64,000 nt of DNA from Pholiota molesta (lineage: Eukaryota > Basidiomycota > Agaricomycetes > Agaricales > Strophariaceae). Numbering within the stretch: the stretch's first letter is position 1; the number at the start of each line of letters is the position of its first letter. The DNA lies in contig JACGCK010000138.1 in assembly GCA_014925825.1 (NCBI GenBank), positions 1 through 64,000 on the forward strand, written 5' to 3'. The notes below the pieces were generated by a model. The model made no database searches. It was not told the DNA's origin and was given only the letters and a program-made list of their open reading frames with translations. Below are positions 1 through 11,589 of the stretch, piece by piece. Position numbers and translations under genes: made by a program.

Positions 1-3000
1 CGATTTCTCTCCATAATCTCTAACCTCCTATGTTGGTTGTACATTTTGATTTTATTTAGTGTTACTAGGTGTCAGGCATGGTCATCTCGCAAGCGTCAAT
101 AATACCCTCGGAGGGAAGGTGAAGAACATCACGTATTTTAAGCTGCAACGGCCCTGTGCGATCAGTTGAGGTTCGGAATCAGAATAAATTGACCGAAGAT
201 TGAAATTTCAACGTTGTCTCCTGGACGAGAGTGACCGTTATGCCATTGCTAACTCTTGATGTAACACCAGCGAGTGCTTACGCTGAGCCATACATGAGAA
301 GCAAGTATATGATGCTGATGAACAACTTGACCTGGTTCACCGTAAGTCAAGGATGCGTAGAGGGGAGTAGCAAAATCATTTACGAAGGATTTTCCGAGCC
401 CAAAGCATCCGCACAAACTTGAGAAGTAGCGCTCGGCTTTCGTTCGTCGACCTTGCGGGCGTGAGGTTGTCAGTAGGATGGATGAAACGTTAGGAGCAGG
501 CAAGCAGACGGGCGTTGTCCGGGAACTCTTCTGCTGACTAAGAGACGACTTGGATGTTGAAAGCACGGAGCGGATTAACCGTCCAATCGCTACCAGAGTT
601 GGCCGAGATTATTTTTAAGCCAGGGTGAGAATCAAGGAATCATGGAGTGGCTTTGCCATCATGGCTCGTCGATCATCAGTATTCAGTGATCCGCGCTCGC
701 CTCTGGACGGCATAGTTCGAAATAAAAAGAGATTATAAGCACACAGCTGGAAGATCGTATACAAGACAGAAGGAGGATGGGGAACCGGCTTTGAGGAGTC
801 AATCAGTGTAGATTGTGGCATTCCGTTGTTTCAAGTCCATGGCACTTCCACAAACACATTGCTCAGTAGCCCGGCCAACAAGTACGCAGGCGTTAGCAGA
901 GTACCGGAAATGGTCGATATCGGAATAAGCTTGAACCCGAAAATCAACTAGAAGTTCCGGTAGCAGCTCAGTAGTACGTTGGCCGATACCTGTAACGATG
1001 GATAGATGGATGGGAGATTCATTGGGAGAACGATTCCAGGACTTGAAGAAACATTGAGATGAGCATTCTGGGCTAGAGCGCACACAGAGACGTCCATGTC
1101 CGACCGGTGCATGAAACATAAAAGCCAGAATAAAGAGGACGACACGCGAGACAGGTCGGCGGACCTGACGGCAGTGAGAGACGCGTCGGGGGGGGACAGA
1201 AAGAAACATCGACTTCAGAAGGGACGGAGTCACGACGTAGAAGCCGATCATCCATGGTACCGATTCCGAATACGTGCATCCTTCCCGCGAGCGTCGAGCA
1301 CTACGCATGCGCGCCGGCAGCCGTGGCGCTCGTCTAGCTCTGAGTTCCGAGCTCCAAGTTTCGGGTGCGCTGGAGTCCTCGAGGGAGCAGGATTCCACAG
1401 TGCAAAGGGTGCGTTCTAACTACCGATCTCCTTGAGAATTCCCAAGAGACAAGCCAGGAGTCAGAATAGACAAAGGAAGTAGAGCCGCAGAGAGCTGAAA
1501 GTGCTCCGCAGATGAGGTTCGAAGAAAGGGGTGGCATGAACCTACGACACCATCATGCCACTCGATACGTCCCACGTCGTCTTCTGATTCAAATTTATCT
1601 GCATATTCCCGAATGCATGCTGGTGCTTGCATCAGAGAGAAATGCAGAAGCATATGTGTCAAACGGCAGTGGGAGGAATGTAGTGGTGGTGGTGGTGCGA
1701 AAACAACTGCCACGCAAAAAGCAACTCCGATCGGCATAATCCAAACAGTGACAATGTGACAGTCACAGTGGCATTGGCGCCTCTGTGACTCTAATTATAA
1801 GTATGGCCCGTGCGCTCGCCGCCCTGACTGCGCGCTGGGCGCAGTGTGGCGCATCTTTGACTTTGATCAGCGCCATCGTCCCGCTCCATTCAACGCTGGG
1901 CGGGATGACTCAGCGTATGGGAATGTGACTCGGGTGTTTTGTGGTATTTTTCTTCATGCACATGCGGGTGTGCGCGCGCGGGCGCAGTGCGTGTGGACTT
2001 GGGGGGGCTGGGATACGATGGGCGCCAAGGCGCGCCTTCGAGTTGTTACTGTTTCCACGTCCAGGCTCTGCATTACATGGTGACTGAAGCCAACGCGCAT
2101 GACATCCGAGATCGCCAGTCCGCAGCGCTGACAATGTCATAACCTACATACCTACATACCTCCATACGCGACGCGACGTCAGACGTCACCGCGCGCCTTT
2201 GTTCCTTTTGTGGACAACAATGGGGGACGGAGGTGCGCCCGCGCCGCATTTCCACCTTCGGGGTTGGCTGGGCGGGGTAACTTGTTTTCGTTTTGAGCTT
2301 AGCATACTTACTGCATACTTAGGTAGGTTTTGACTCCTGGTGATTGTCCTTGATTGTCTCTTTGTCTGTCTGATTTCCGGGTCGGTCGTGTGGATCGTGA
2401 TGGGATGCTATAATGGTTACCATTGTTGTCGAATTGGTATTCACTGATAGATACATACATCCAGGCGGTGTGCAGAGTTCGTGGAAGTATGCAATAATGG
2501 ATCATGGAAGCATCATGCATGACGGGTGACGGACAGACAGACAGCAGATCTTTGGATTGGGATTGGCATCGTAACGCGCCCCGGGGGATGCCCTCGGGCG
2601 GGCTCGCAGCCTCGAAAGCGTGGACTTGAATTTGGATTACCGTAACGAATAAAAAAGTAACTTATAAATCCACTCGGAGCACGGTCGCGCGTGCACCGGA
2701 TCCCGAGTCGTTCTAATCTCTCTTTCTTATGGCATTAAATAAATACTTAAGCTGTGCGCCGGGATCGTCGCAGTCATCCATCGCGCACGGCCGACGCACG
2801 CGTATCCGCGTCCGACAGTGGCGTGCGGTGTCGGAGACAATGAAAGGGATGTATGTATGGATCTATGTATTGTACTGCAAATCCACCCCATCCGATGATA
2901 GATCCATCCCATTGTGCGTTTTCGCCGTGGAGTTCCAGTGACGATTTGGATGGAAGGCAGGCAGGCAGGGAGGGAGGGAGACAATTAGCTTCTTCAGGCT

Positions 3001-4633
3001 AATAATGGCCTTCTCAAGTTCGAACTTCCGCGTAGCTTGTTCTGATGATCAGGAAGACTCAAAGGGCTCGGGGAGAAGACGTTTATGTATGTTGGTACCC
3101 AGGGTAATGCCACGGTATTCTTGGAGCGTGGACGGCTGTGTGTGAGTATGTATGTAACTGGAAGAGAAGGCAGAAGGCAGAATTAGCGATTGAGGCGATA
3201 AGCGAATTTCGTGGGGGCTTCGTTCTTCTTGTCTGGGCTTTTACAGTCCGCTCGAGTGTGCGAGTCCGAAGTCGAGTCTATTATTTGTTGCATCTTGTTT
3301 GCAAAATAACATTTCGATGATGAGTCGATGACGGTGGAGGGGAATTGGATGGAAGTGAAGCAGCATGCATGCATGCACGCCGCTGTACTATGTCCTCGCT
3401 AGTTGGCAGACATTGGAAATGATACGCTGATAGTGCAGGGTTCGCGCGGGCACGCGCGCGCCTCGAGGCGATGCAGGGCGATGCGTGAAGGGGTGTTTTA
3501 TAGACCTGTAATTAGCTGTAATTAGCTGTAATTAGCGTGATGGATATGGGGTGGTCTTTGTACTTGCCTTTTGCGGGGTATGCTTGATATGGAAATAGTG
3601 CGGTTTTAGGAAGTACACGAGGCTGAGTGGGATAGAGCTTTTGGGTTATGTCGCGGAAGATCTGGGTACGAGGGAGATTTGACCTCCTCATCTTGGGTTA
3701 GCGTTGGTGTTATGTATGGAGTGTGCCTTTTGCGAGGTATTAATAGTTGGGCATGGATCTGGCGAGGTTGGTCGAGGTTACTGCTGCTGCTGGGCGCAGC
3801 GGCGTGGAATCTGGGCTGGGGAGGGAGGGATCTTTGGGGCCGCAGAAGAGTGGCACTTCCCCAGAGGCAGGGGGCACCTACTCCGATCGCCGCATGCGCG
3901 CAGCCACGCGAGCCTGGAGGCACGTCCATCCATCCATTGATGATTGAATATTGAACGACTGATATACTGGATATGCCAATGTGGGCTTAGGTCGGTCAGA
4001 AGATCATCATTAGAGTCTGTATTGGATGTATTGTATGTAAGTGGTTAGAAGGGGCGTTTCTATTGCTACCTGCAACTCTATTCGCATCTACGTCTCCAAA
4101 GTCCCAGATTATCCCGGGGATGGGAAGAAAGGAAAGGCGTGCTGGGTCAAGAATAGCAAGAAGCTGGGCGTGGATTCTGAGGTCTGATTGTGATTCGGCC
4201 AAAGTCCAGTAGTGCGGTGGGAATGGGGCGAAGACAACAGCCATGTCGCCATTGTCCGAGCAGGGTTTATTAATAACACGGAGAGGCAGGACGACAGGAG
4301 AGGCTGGGCTGAGCTGTGCGTTATGATATTTTGATGAACGGCGCAGGGCACAGACCGAAGGAGGGACGGGTGGGTGGTAGGGGGGAGTGGCATGGAATGT
4401 CGTGGAAGGGAAGCCCTGGAAGAAGACGTCTGGTGACTGAGCGAGTGTGAGACATTTCCTGATCGGGCCCGGCAGAATGAAACGCCACCGGAGCCAAGCA
4501 AAGGGCAACAGCGAGGGCTGCCAGGCCATCACCCAGATTCTCACGCCATCAATCTTCTCCTCGTTTCTCTAGTTCAATCCGCCGCAAACCCTGCCTGCAC
4601 AACTCTCTCCGCCCTCCTCCCCCCCTCCCCACC
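1..4633. other. No supported gene; upstream region
   Basis: I see no open frame here with credible splice structure or a recognisable product. Both strands carry only short overlapping frames, the longest about 199 codons on the minus strand near 800-1400, with no motif. Notable small structures are runs of GTAT/CATAC simple sequence near 2140-2170 and 2840-2870 and a triple TAATTAG array at 3509-3535. The last 1 kb is presumably the promoter and 5' leader of the plus-strand gene starting at 4634; the 60 bases before its ATG are C-rich, as is common for basidiomycete leaders. Confidence 0.5.
3509..3535. repeat. Three TAATTAG sites at 10-bp spacing
   Basis: The decamer CTGTAATTAG is repeated three times head to tail, putting TAATTAG at 3509, 3519 and 3529. 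TAATTA is a homeodomain-type core, and exact helical-turn spacing would put all three on one DNA face. It lies 1.1 kb upstream of the gene at 4634. Whether it is a regulatory array or chance slippage cannot be told from one copy. Confidence 0.35.
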
Positions 4634-5981
4634 ATGTCCGCCATCCTCGTCTCCAAGCCCACCGCTCTCTCATTCGCCTCGGCCCAATACTCCCACCGCA
4701 GGCACCCCTCCGCCCCCGTCGTCGTCCAACCAACTCGCACTCCCGGCCTCTTTTCGATCAAGCAGAAGGCAATCACCCCCGCTCGCCAGCAGCCATCGGC
4801 CCAACGCCAGAACAATGGCGGCCTGAAGCCCGCGGCGAAGCCGGTCAGGGCTGCACATTCGCCGCGTCCATTGTCCTTGACCCCGGCGCCTATCATCCAC
4901 GATAAGAAGCCGGTCGTGCCACCGACTCCCATGCAGCCCACCACACCCACGCCACAATCTCGCGGGAGGGCCCATGCTAAGAGTGCGAAGGACAAGGCCC
5001 AGGCGTACAGGTAAGTTTTGGTGTTCCCGCTTTCCATCCCTCTGTCCATCTGTATCGAGTCATGCTGACATTCTCGACAGGAGTGCATCCAACTCATCCA
5101 TCCGAGGGAAGCACGGCCGCCAACCCTCTCCTCCAATCACGACTGCCGCACAGTCACCATCAAACCAAACCCCCTCGCAGGCAGAGGTTTCCATAATTTC
5201 AACCAACAACTTCGACCCCTTCCTCGATAGCCCCTCAACCTCGCTTATTTCCCCACCTCCATCCCCCACACTCGCCAGGCCCTCCGGCAGCCTCGCCCGC
5301 CGCAGACAAACACAGTCGGCCGAATCGCTCGCCTCTCCATCCCCGGCCCACTCCAAGGCCATTCCCGTACCATCCGCTGCCAAGCGCTTGCACTTTCCCA
5401 GCCTCTCCCGTTCAGATCCCATTCCCTCTCACATGCAACATCCTCGCCCCATCCCTAGGCGCTCGTCCACTCTGCAGGATTTCCCCGTTTGTGATGATTT
5501 GAACGAGGTGGCTGGCGATTTCGCTCCATCACCCCCCTCTACCCCCTCTCGCCCTTCCCACGGCGGTCCGCGCACTGCCCCAATCTCCGCTCGCACCCCT
5601 ATCGGTTTTCCATTTGCCCGGTTGGAAATGCCCAGCCCCTCTCGATCCATTGGAGGGAAAAGGCACCACCGACGGGTCCCGAGCGAGGGAGTCTTCAACA
5701 TGTCATCCGACGAGGATGTGTCCTCCGGCCCTGAAGGAACCGTCTTGAACACGTCGTTGTTCGGTCTGCTGAATGCGAAGACAAGGCCGGCCGTTTTCTC
5801 CACCCCCGCCCCCTCGCGAGCTCTCCCTCCTCGGTCTAGGGAGCAGTCGCCTTCCTACGCCTCCTTGACGAAGGAACAGCAACTTGAGCGCGAGGCTGCT
5901 GAAAAAGCCGGCTACTTTGCGAGTTCCATGTTCCAGAACTCGCCCAGTCCGGAGGAACTTCCGGATCCACTCCTCCTCTGA
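4634..5981 (+). CDS. Pro/Ser-rich protein with C-terminal PNRC/Edc1-like decapping-activator motif
   Basis: Two exons, 4634-5010 and 5081-5981, with a 70 bp intron (GTAAGT donor, CTGAC branch, GACAG acceptor), give 425 aa. Most of the chain is low-complexity Ser/Pro/Thr/Arg and looks disordered, with an acidic SSDEDV patch near residue 250. The last 26 residues contain YFASSMFQNSPSPEELPDP (residues about 404-422). This matches the arrangement of the PNRC motif (aromatic-A-x3-F, then a short SPSP-x2-LPxP stretch) that in human PNRC2 and yeast Edc1/Edc2 binds the Dcp1 EVH1 domain and stimulates Dcp2 mRNA decapping. Inferred role: P-body decapping co-activator. The start is the first ATG after a C-rich leader, with context CACCATG. 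The motif assignment rests on pattern recognition; the rest of the chain has no recognisable domain. Confidence 0.72.
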
Positions 5982-8900
5982 GGAGATCCATCACCCTCTT
6001 TCTTGTAACACCACTGAATTTAGAGAAGATTTAGAGGTAACGCCTCCTATCCTATTTTTTATTCTTATCTATTGGGTTGACATCGGACATTTCGTCTCGG
6101 GGTACAGCTCTTGGGAATAATTGTTTTTTAGATGTGTCCTTTTTTGCCCCCCTTTGCCCTGCCCACCTACCTGCCCTCCTATCACCGCTCATGCACTCTC
6201 GCTGCTGGCCACCTCGCCGTGATCCCCTACCTACACCCTGGTCTGCTGCATTTGGCTCCGCCCACCGTCTCCGCCCCGTCTCCCGCCCGCCACACGCACA
6301 TCAAGTTACCTGGAACCCACACCGTCCCACGCACACACCTATACCACCCCGCATAATGATTCATCGCAATCTAAAATCGCAAGTGTATCAACATAATCCA
6401 AGCATCGCGCTTTGATCATATCGTTATTCTAATCGTGTATTACACTTTTTTTTCCATCTCCTCATTTTTTTTTTGGTGTTCGTTCGGTCGGTTTCGTTTT
6501 GCTGGTCGCTTTTTTTGTTTGTTGTTTCTGTTGGGATTTCTGGGCTGGGTTCGTTCGTTCGTCTTGTTCTGGTTTTTTGGGGCGATGCTTATCTTTTTCT
6601 TTCAGGCGGCGGCGTGTGGCTTTGTGTCTTCGACCCTCCGTTGCCATCGACACCCGCGCGCTCTGCGCAATTTTGCAGGGCGGAGCTGTTCGGCGACGAA
6701 CGCATCTGCACCGGATCACCTCGGAGCGGATCTGACGTCACCTCGCGCACGGACCTGTCACGGGATTTGACTCTACGTCATGCCCCCCACGTTACGGTTT
6801 AGACACCACCACTGCCATCACCACCACCACACGTTCGCGGGTGCGCTACAGAAGCTATATTTTTCCCCTTCTGCCCGCCTGCGCGGGGGCGCGTGCGCGC
6901 GTGTCGCGGCAACAGAGCGCATCATTCCATTTGTTACTATCCCCCCCACGCCGTTTGTTTTTCTACGCCCCCATACCAACACGCATTACTTTTCGACGAA
7001 ACGCTTATTCCTTCCTGGGCCCTCTGTCTTCTCTATCTCACGAGGGAGACTACTTGTATTACCATTTTTTTTGTGTGTTTTTTAGACGACGCCCCCCTGG
7101 TTGTTGTTGAGGGGGGTGTTTGGTCTATGGTCTTTTCGGATATTTGCGCTTTTAGGACACCCTCGCTGCTGGGAGCTGGGCCGGGCAATCTACGGTTGTT
7201 CGTGCCTGCTCCCGTTTCTCTCTCCCATCCCCCCATCTCTCTTCCCTCGATCTTCCACCCGCGTGGTAAAATTATACTACGAGCTCTACCCCACCTACTC
7301 CCCCGACCATCGCCGCTGTGCCCACACGCTTACGTTGTGCAGCGGGGTGCTTTCCCCCTCCCACTCCCCATCAACCCTTGTATTCTCTCTACGCCACCGC
7401 CGTCGAGGTATCCTCTCTCTCAACGTCGCCCTCTCTCTCTACTCGCCGTCGCCGTCCTCCTCGACGTCCCCGACGATGACTTCCTCCCGCTCTTCCGCCC
7501 TGGCCATTCCTCGCGCCGTGATGCGCACTTGACGAGTGTGCTCCGCGCAGCTGGGGCGGTCCTGCGGGCGCCGTCGATTCCTCCTCAACCACCCGCTCTT
7601 CGGCCCTGGCCAGTCCTCGCGCCGTGATGTGCACTCGGCGAGTGTGCTCCGCGCGGCTGGGGCGGCCCTGCGGCCCCCATCGATCCTCCTCATCGGCCCC
7701 GACTCGCTCGCCTCGTCTAATCGACCAATCAATCAATCACAGCACTATCATTTGGATCTTTTTCTTCTTCTTTTTCACTACTCTCTTCTCTCAAGCTCAA
7801 GACACGTTTTTTGTCTGCCAAGCACAAGCACAAGCCAACTGTACCATCTCCACTGCACTGGGCTGCATGCGCGCAATGCGTGCGCCGCATGTACCCGTTT
7901 CCATTATACACATCATCAATGCACGCAGCCGCCATCTTTTTCTTCTTCTTTTTTCCTTTTTGCGAGTCTATATTATTTGGTTTACGATAGGATGACGACG
8001 CGACGCACGCACGCATGTGATGAGCGATTGATTTTGTGTTTTTTTGAGTACTTACTTTTACTTTCTGGTATCTATACATCCTTTTTTATTATTTTTCTAC
8101 TTTGGGCTCTATATTATTCCTTTTCCCTTTTTACGAAGTTCCTTGTTCCATAGTCTTTCAATTCATTCTGCGGTTGCCTTATTACATTACATTTTTCACT
8201 TTATTATTTTATATTCTTCTTTCTTGGGTGACCGCCCCCCTTTTTCCCTTCTCCTGTTGCGTTTCTCACTTTTGCGTTGTTTGCATGACTACCCTCAAGT
8301 GTATCCAGTATTCCCCCACTACATTGTCTTTCTATCTTCTGTCCAAGCCACCCCACCCACTGCTTACCTACTACTTTTGATCCTACCCGTGTGTTCGATC
8401 ATTTGTAACGATGCGCTAGTGCCCCCCTCCCCGGTTTTTTATTCCCATACTCCGTTCCCCGTTATCCCGTACTCCCTGCCCGCCGCGCCTGGTCTGCTGG
8501 AGCCTTCGTGAGTGGTTGGTGTTTGTGTGGGTGCGTGCGTTGGCTGACTTGTGGGTTTGGGTTTTTGGTGTAGGCTTTGGTGGCACTCCTTTCCGATGCA
8601 AAAACGGCACCTCTTCGTCTCCAGTCGGGGTTGTTGTAGCTCGCTCATCGTCTCGGTTTCCCTTTTTTTTTCTTTTGATATTGTTTCTGGTATCGATACG
8701 AGTATCGACATGTCCCTCACTACGTCTTTTCCTTCTCTCTCCTCTTTTTCTTGTTTGCCTCAAGTTCCCGTTATTTCTGTGCATGGACCCTAGCCCTAGC
8801 CCGAGACGAAAGATGCTGAAAAAATTCCCCCCGCCCCAAGCATGATATAGAACTTGTACTACCACTATTTCCTCGTTTACCCCACTGGTTTTCGTATCCC

Positions 8901-10049
8901 CCTACTCCCTCCTGCCCTCCCTCTCCCCATCCCTCCCTCCTCTCGTCGTCGCCACCGCCGACGCCCTCCCCTGTCGACCCCGTCCCGCCTCCCGCTTTTC
9001 CTATTATTGTCTGTCTGCATCGCATACAACCTCATATAACTACGTGCAAGTACATACATACACACCGTACATACATCCCCCCTGATCCCCCCACCCAACA
9101 CAATAACATACTTTTATGAAGTTATGGTTCCTTTGCGTTTTTACTTTCTTTGAGTCAGCATTGCATCGTTTTTCTTTTCTATCGTTTCTTCTTCTGTTAT
9201 CGCTCTGTTGATGACGCGCGCCTATGCCTGTCTCGTGCATACAACCACTCCGCCGCCGCCGTCGATACCTCTGCAGACTAGCCCGCACAAGCGACACCCC
9301 TGCTTCCGGCCTACCTTCGATGTGTATATCCGAGTCCCTCCGCCGCCCACACCCGCGCTTGCATTATCCCACCACACTCGTTAACGAAAACGAGCGTCCC
9401 TCATCGCCTCCGCCCGCGCTCCTCCTCTCTCCGCGTCCGCTTCCCAAGTCAAAATCCGAATCCAAACGAAACCCAACCCAAAAGTCCCCGTATCGTATTT
9501 GCACCGTATTTTCGTCTATCGTATTGTACTATATCCGCATTCCCAGATCTCTGTGGCCGTCCTATGATCCGAATATCTATCGGGTGGAGTGTGTGCTTAG
9601 ATTATTCTCCGTTGTGTTGCGTTAGCTATCTATCTTAGTCCTCTGTATGCGTTGCTTGGTTCTAGTTGAAATGGAATGCGAGCGTATTTTTTTTTCGTAT
9701 GGGGGAAGGTGCATGCATCCCAACATCCCCCTCCCTCGTTTCTTTCTGACGGAACAACGTACGTCGAGACAGGCCGCGTATTTTGCGCGTCGGCGACATC
9801 CATACAATCGTCATTGCGCGTTTGATATTGGCAGCCTAATTATAAGATGATGGTATGGGTGATTGTGGATGATTCTATCATAGCGCCCGTTGAGCGTTCG
9901 CAATACCCACAAAACTTGCATTCCAGAAGCCTGAGGTGCAATCTCAGCGCTCTAAGGAGTGATGTGTACCGCCGCAATGATAAGTGTGCATGTATACAAT
10001 ATGATACAAAAATGTACGTGTATGTCTCGTCATAGATTTCAATACCACC
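5982..10049. other. Long pyrimidine-rich tract without a credible gene
   Basis: About 3.7 kb (6.0-9.7 kb) is strongly C/T-rich on the plus strand, with many T and CT runs. The open frames in it are compositional artefacts full of Ser, Leu, Phe and Pro. The bias is like that of the sense strand of the long introns in the transporter gene at 31-35 kb, so it could be a very long 3' UTR of the gene ending at 5981, an unspliced leader or a non-coding RNA. It holds a 106-bp direct tandem duplication at about 7485-7696. A stretch near 9240-9560 is resembled by a diverged copy near 18000-18210. The last 250 bases are the conserved upstream region of the family 1 gene at 10050. Confidence 0.45.
7485..7696. 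repeat. 106-bp direct tandem duplication
   Basis: Two adjacent units of 106 bp, about 7485-7590 and 7591-7696, share long identical stretches: both contain CCTCGCGCCGTGATG, GAGTGTGCTCCGCGC and GCTGGGGCGG in the same order. They differ by scattered substitutions, so the duplication is not brand new. No coding frame runs through both units. Confidence 0.8.
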
Positions 10050-10817
10050 ATGGACTCCCCATTCTCCCTTGCCCTGTCATCGTATGAAAAAACCTCTATA
10101 CTCGAATTGATCAAGGCCAATCCGACATGGAGCACAGTAGAACAACTAGCTTACACTTTCATAGAGCAGGCCAACGCCAAGCCTTCCGACGTCGATAAGA
10201 TTGCGACCGTCATTGCAGACCTCAAGAACGATCCCAAAGTCCCACCTATTAACACATTGGACTACTATAGAGAACCCCTTGAGAAGCCGTTCAAGGACAT
10301 CCTGTCCCGGGTCTTCTATGATTTTGTCAAGAAAGAATTCTCCGATGATATCCCTGCCATCGAGCCAACCAATCCGTTCCTCATCTCCGCTCTCATATCG
10401 GGAGCGTGTATCCGCAGCGGCATTTGCAATTCCAGCACGCAGTCCGGGATGATTACGCTCGGTCAGCGATTCGAGGATGGACTGTGGAGGCAAATGGTTC
10501 CTTAGGAGAAGGCAGAGATCTGGGCCATCCATGCTGCACTCCATTTGTTAGCTGGAGGCAGAAGGATTTATCGCGAACAGCAGATTGGGTACCGTCAGAA
10601 AGAACTCCTGCCGGCGCTTAAAGCTATAGCTGAGCAAAATATTATTATCAATCCTCAAGGGAAAGCGTTGTTGCAGGTAGTTAACCTTTTCTGTGGTTGT
10701 TATTCCGTTTGCTAACAACTTTTTCAGGCCGCTATTGCAGAAGCAGAGGCTGGATTCAAGAAAAATATTCCGATCGTCGATATCTGGAAAATCCTCTTCC
10801 CTGAGCCTTCTGTATGA
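10050..10817 (+). pseudogene. Family 1 protein, copy 1, interrupted by a nonsense codon
   Basis: This copy has the same structure as the other three members: exon 1 of exactly 209 codons (10050-10676), a 51 bp intron (10677-10727, GTAGTT donor, GCTAAC branch) and a 30-codon exon 2 (10728-10817). A TAG at 10503-10505 replaces the Asp codon found in copies 2-4 (in IPDEKAE/VPDEKAQ), so translation would stop at 151 aa. Two bases of that codon differ from the paralogues. The rest of the frame downstream is clean, including the intron, so the loss is recent, or readthrough or a sequence error is possible. Family function is not recognised: no signal peptide, no membrane span, probably helical, acidic. 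It is convergent with the family 2 gene at 11590-12907, and its upstream 200 bp is shared with copy 2. Confidence 0.75.
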
Positions 10818-11589
10818 AAATACATGGCAACATTCTATCGTCTTGTTTGAATACAGTGCATATTCAATACATATATTTTTGGCATGTTGGTAAATATTCG
10901 CAAGGACGAGCGCAAGTATGCACAAATTTTCCGCAGTAGCAGACTTGCGCTCTGAACTCGCGTAAGTAGGCGCAAAAGTGCTTGGAGTCACACAAGTCAG
11001 CGTAAAATCTTAGCGCAAGCGCCGCATAGCGAAGCGCAATATGAAGCGCGAATTATCCTGTGCCTGAATGTCAGCATATAATTTTTTTTTTTTTGGAATG
11101 GTTTTTGGTCTGATGCGAGTTGAGGTTAAGTAAAGGGAGGGGTAATACTTGCCCTGTACTTTCTAGCCAAGCTCAGACTATTTCTTTGATTTAAATACCT
11201 GTACGGCACGTATAGACTAAGTTTGTTCAAGAACACTATATACCGCAGCGCCATCAACGACCAAGCTGTTCAGCACTCAGTACTCAGCGCCAGCACCCGC
11301 TCAAAAACATTCGCTTTGTTAAGCTTTGATCAAATGTCACCATATGACTCCTTTTTCTAATTCTAAGGGAAAACGGTAAAACCTATCAATTTAAATTCCA
11401 AGAACACATTCAAATCACTGATATATTATATCTTTTTTTTGTAAAAGCCAGAGCTAGCTTTCACATGACGATACATCCTGTTTGCTCATATATATATTTC
11501 ACAAACCACGCCGTGTACAACGTCCAAGGTTTTTACTTCGATGTAAAAGGTTTTCAACGAGGGAGCGCATGTGTCCTTTCAATAATGCA
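10818..11589. other. Spacer between convergent family 1 and family 2 genes
   Basis: No gene is visible. The segment 10900-11050 contains several degenerate GCGCAAG/GCGCAA words (near 10909, 10971, 11015 and 11034). The rest is AT-rich and serves as the joint 3' flank of the two genes. Confidence 0.5.

Noticed and set aside
799..1398. A 199-codon minus-strand open frame with nested overlapping frames
   Set aside because: Arg/Ser-rich in a GC-rich stretch, no domain, no splice context, overlapped by equally long frames in other registers.
4544..4996. Long minus-strand frames opposite 4.0-5.1 kb
   Set aside because: They lie antisense to the C-rich leader and first exon of the PNRC-like gene and have no motifs of their own.
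7536..8153. A 205-codon plus-strand frame in the pyrimidine-rich tract
   Set aside because: Its Ser/Leu/Phe-rich composition follows directly from C/T bias, and it crosses the 106-bp tandem duplication without a repeated protein motif.
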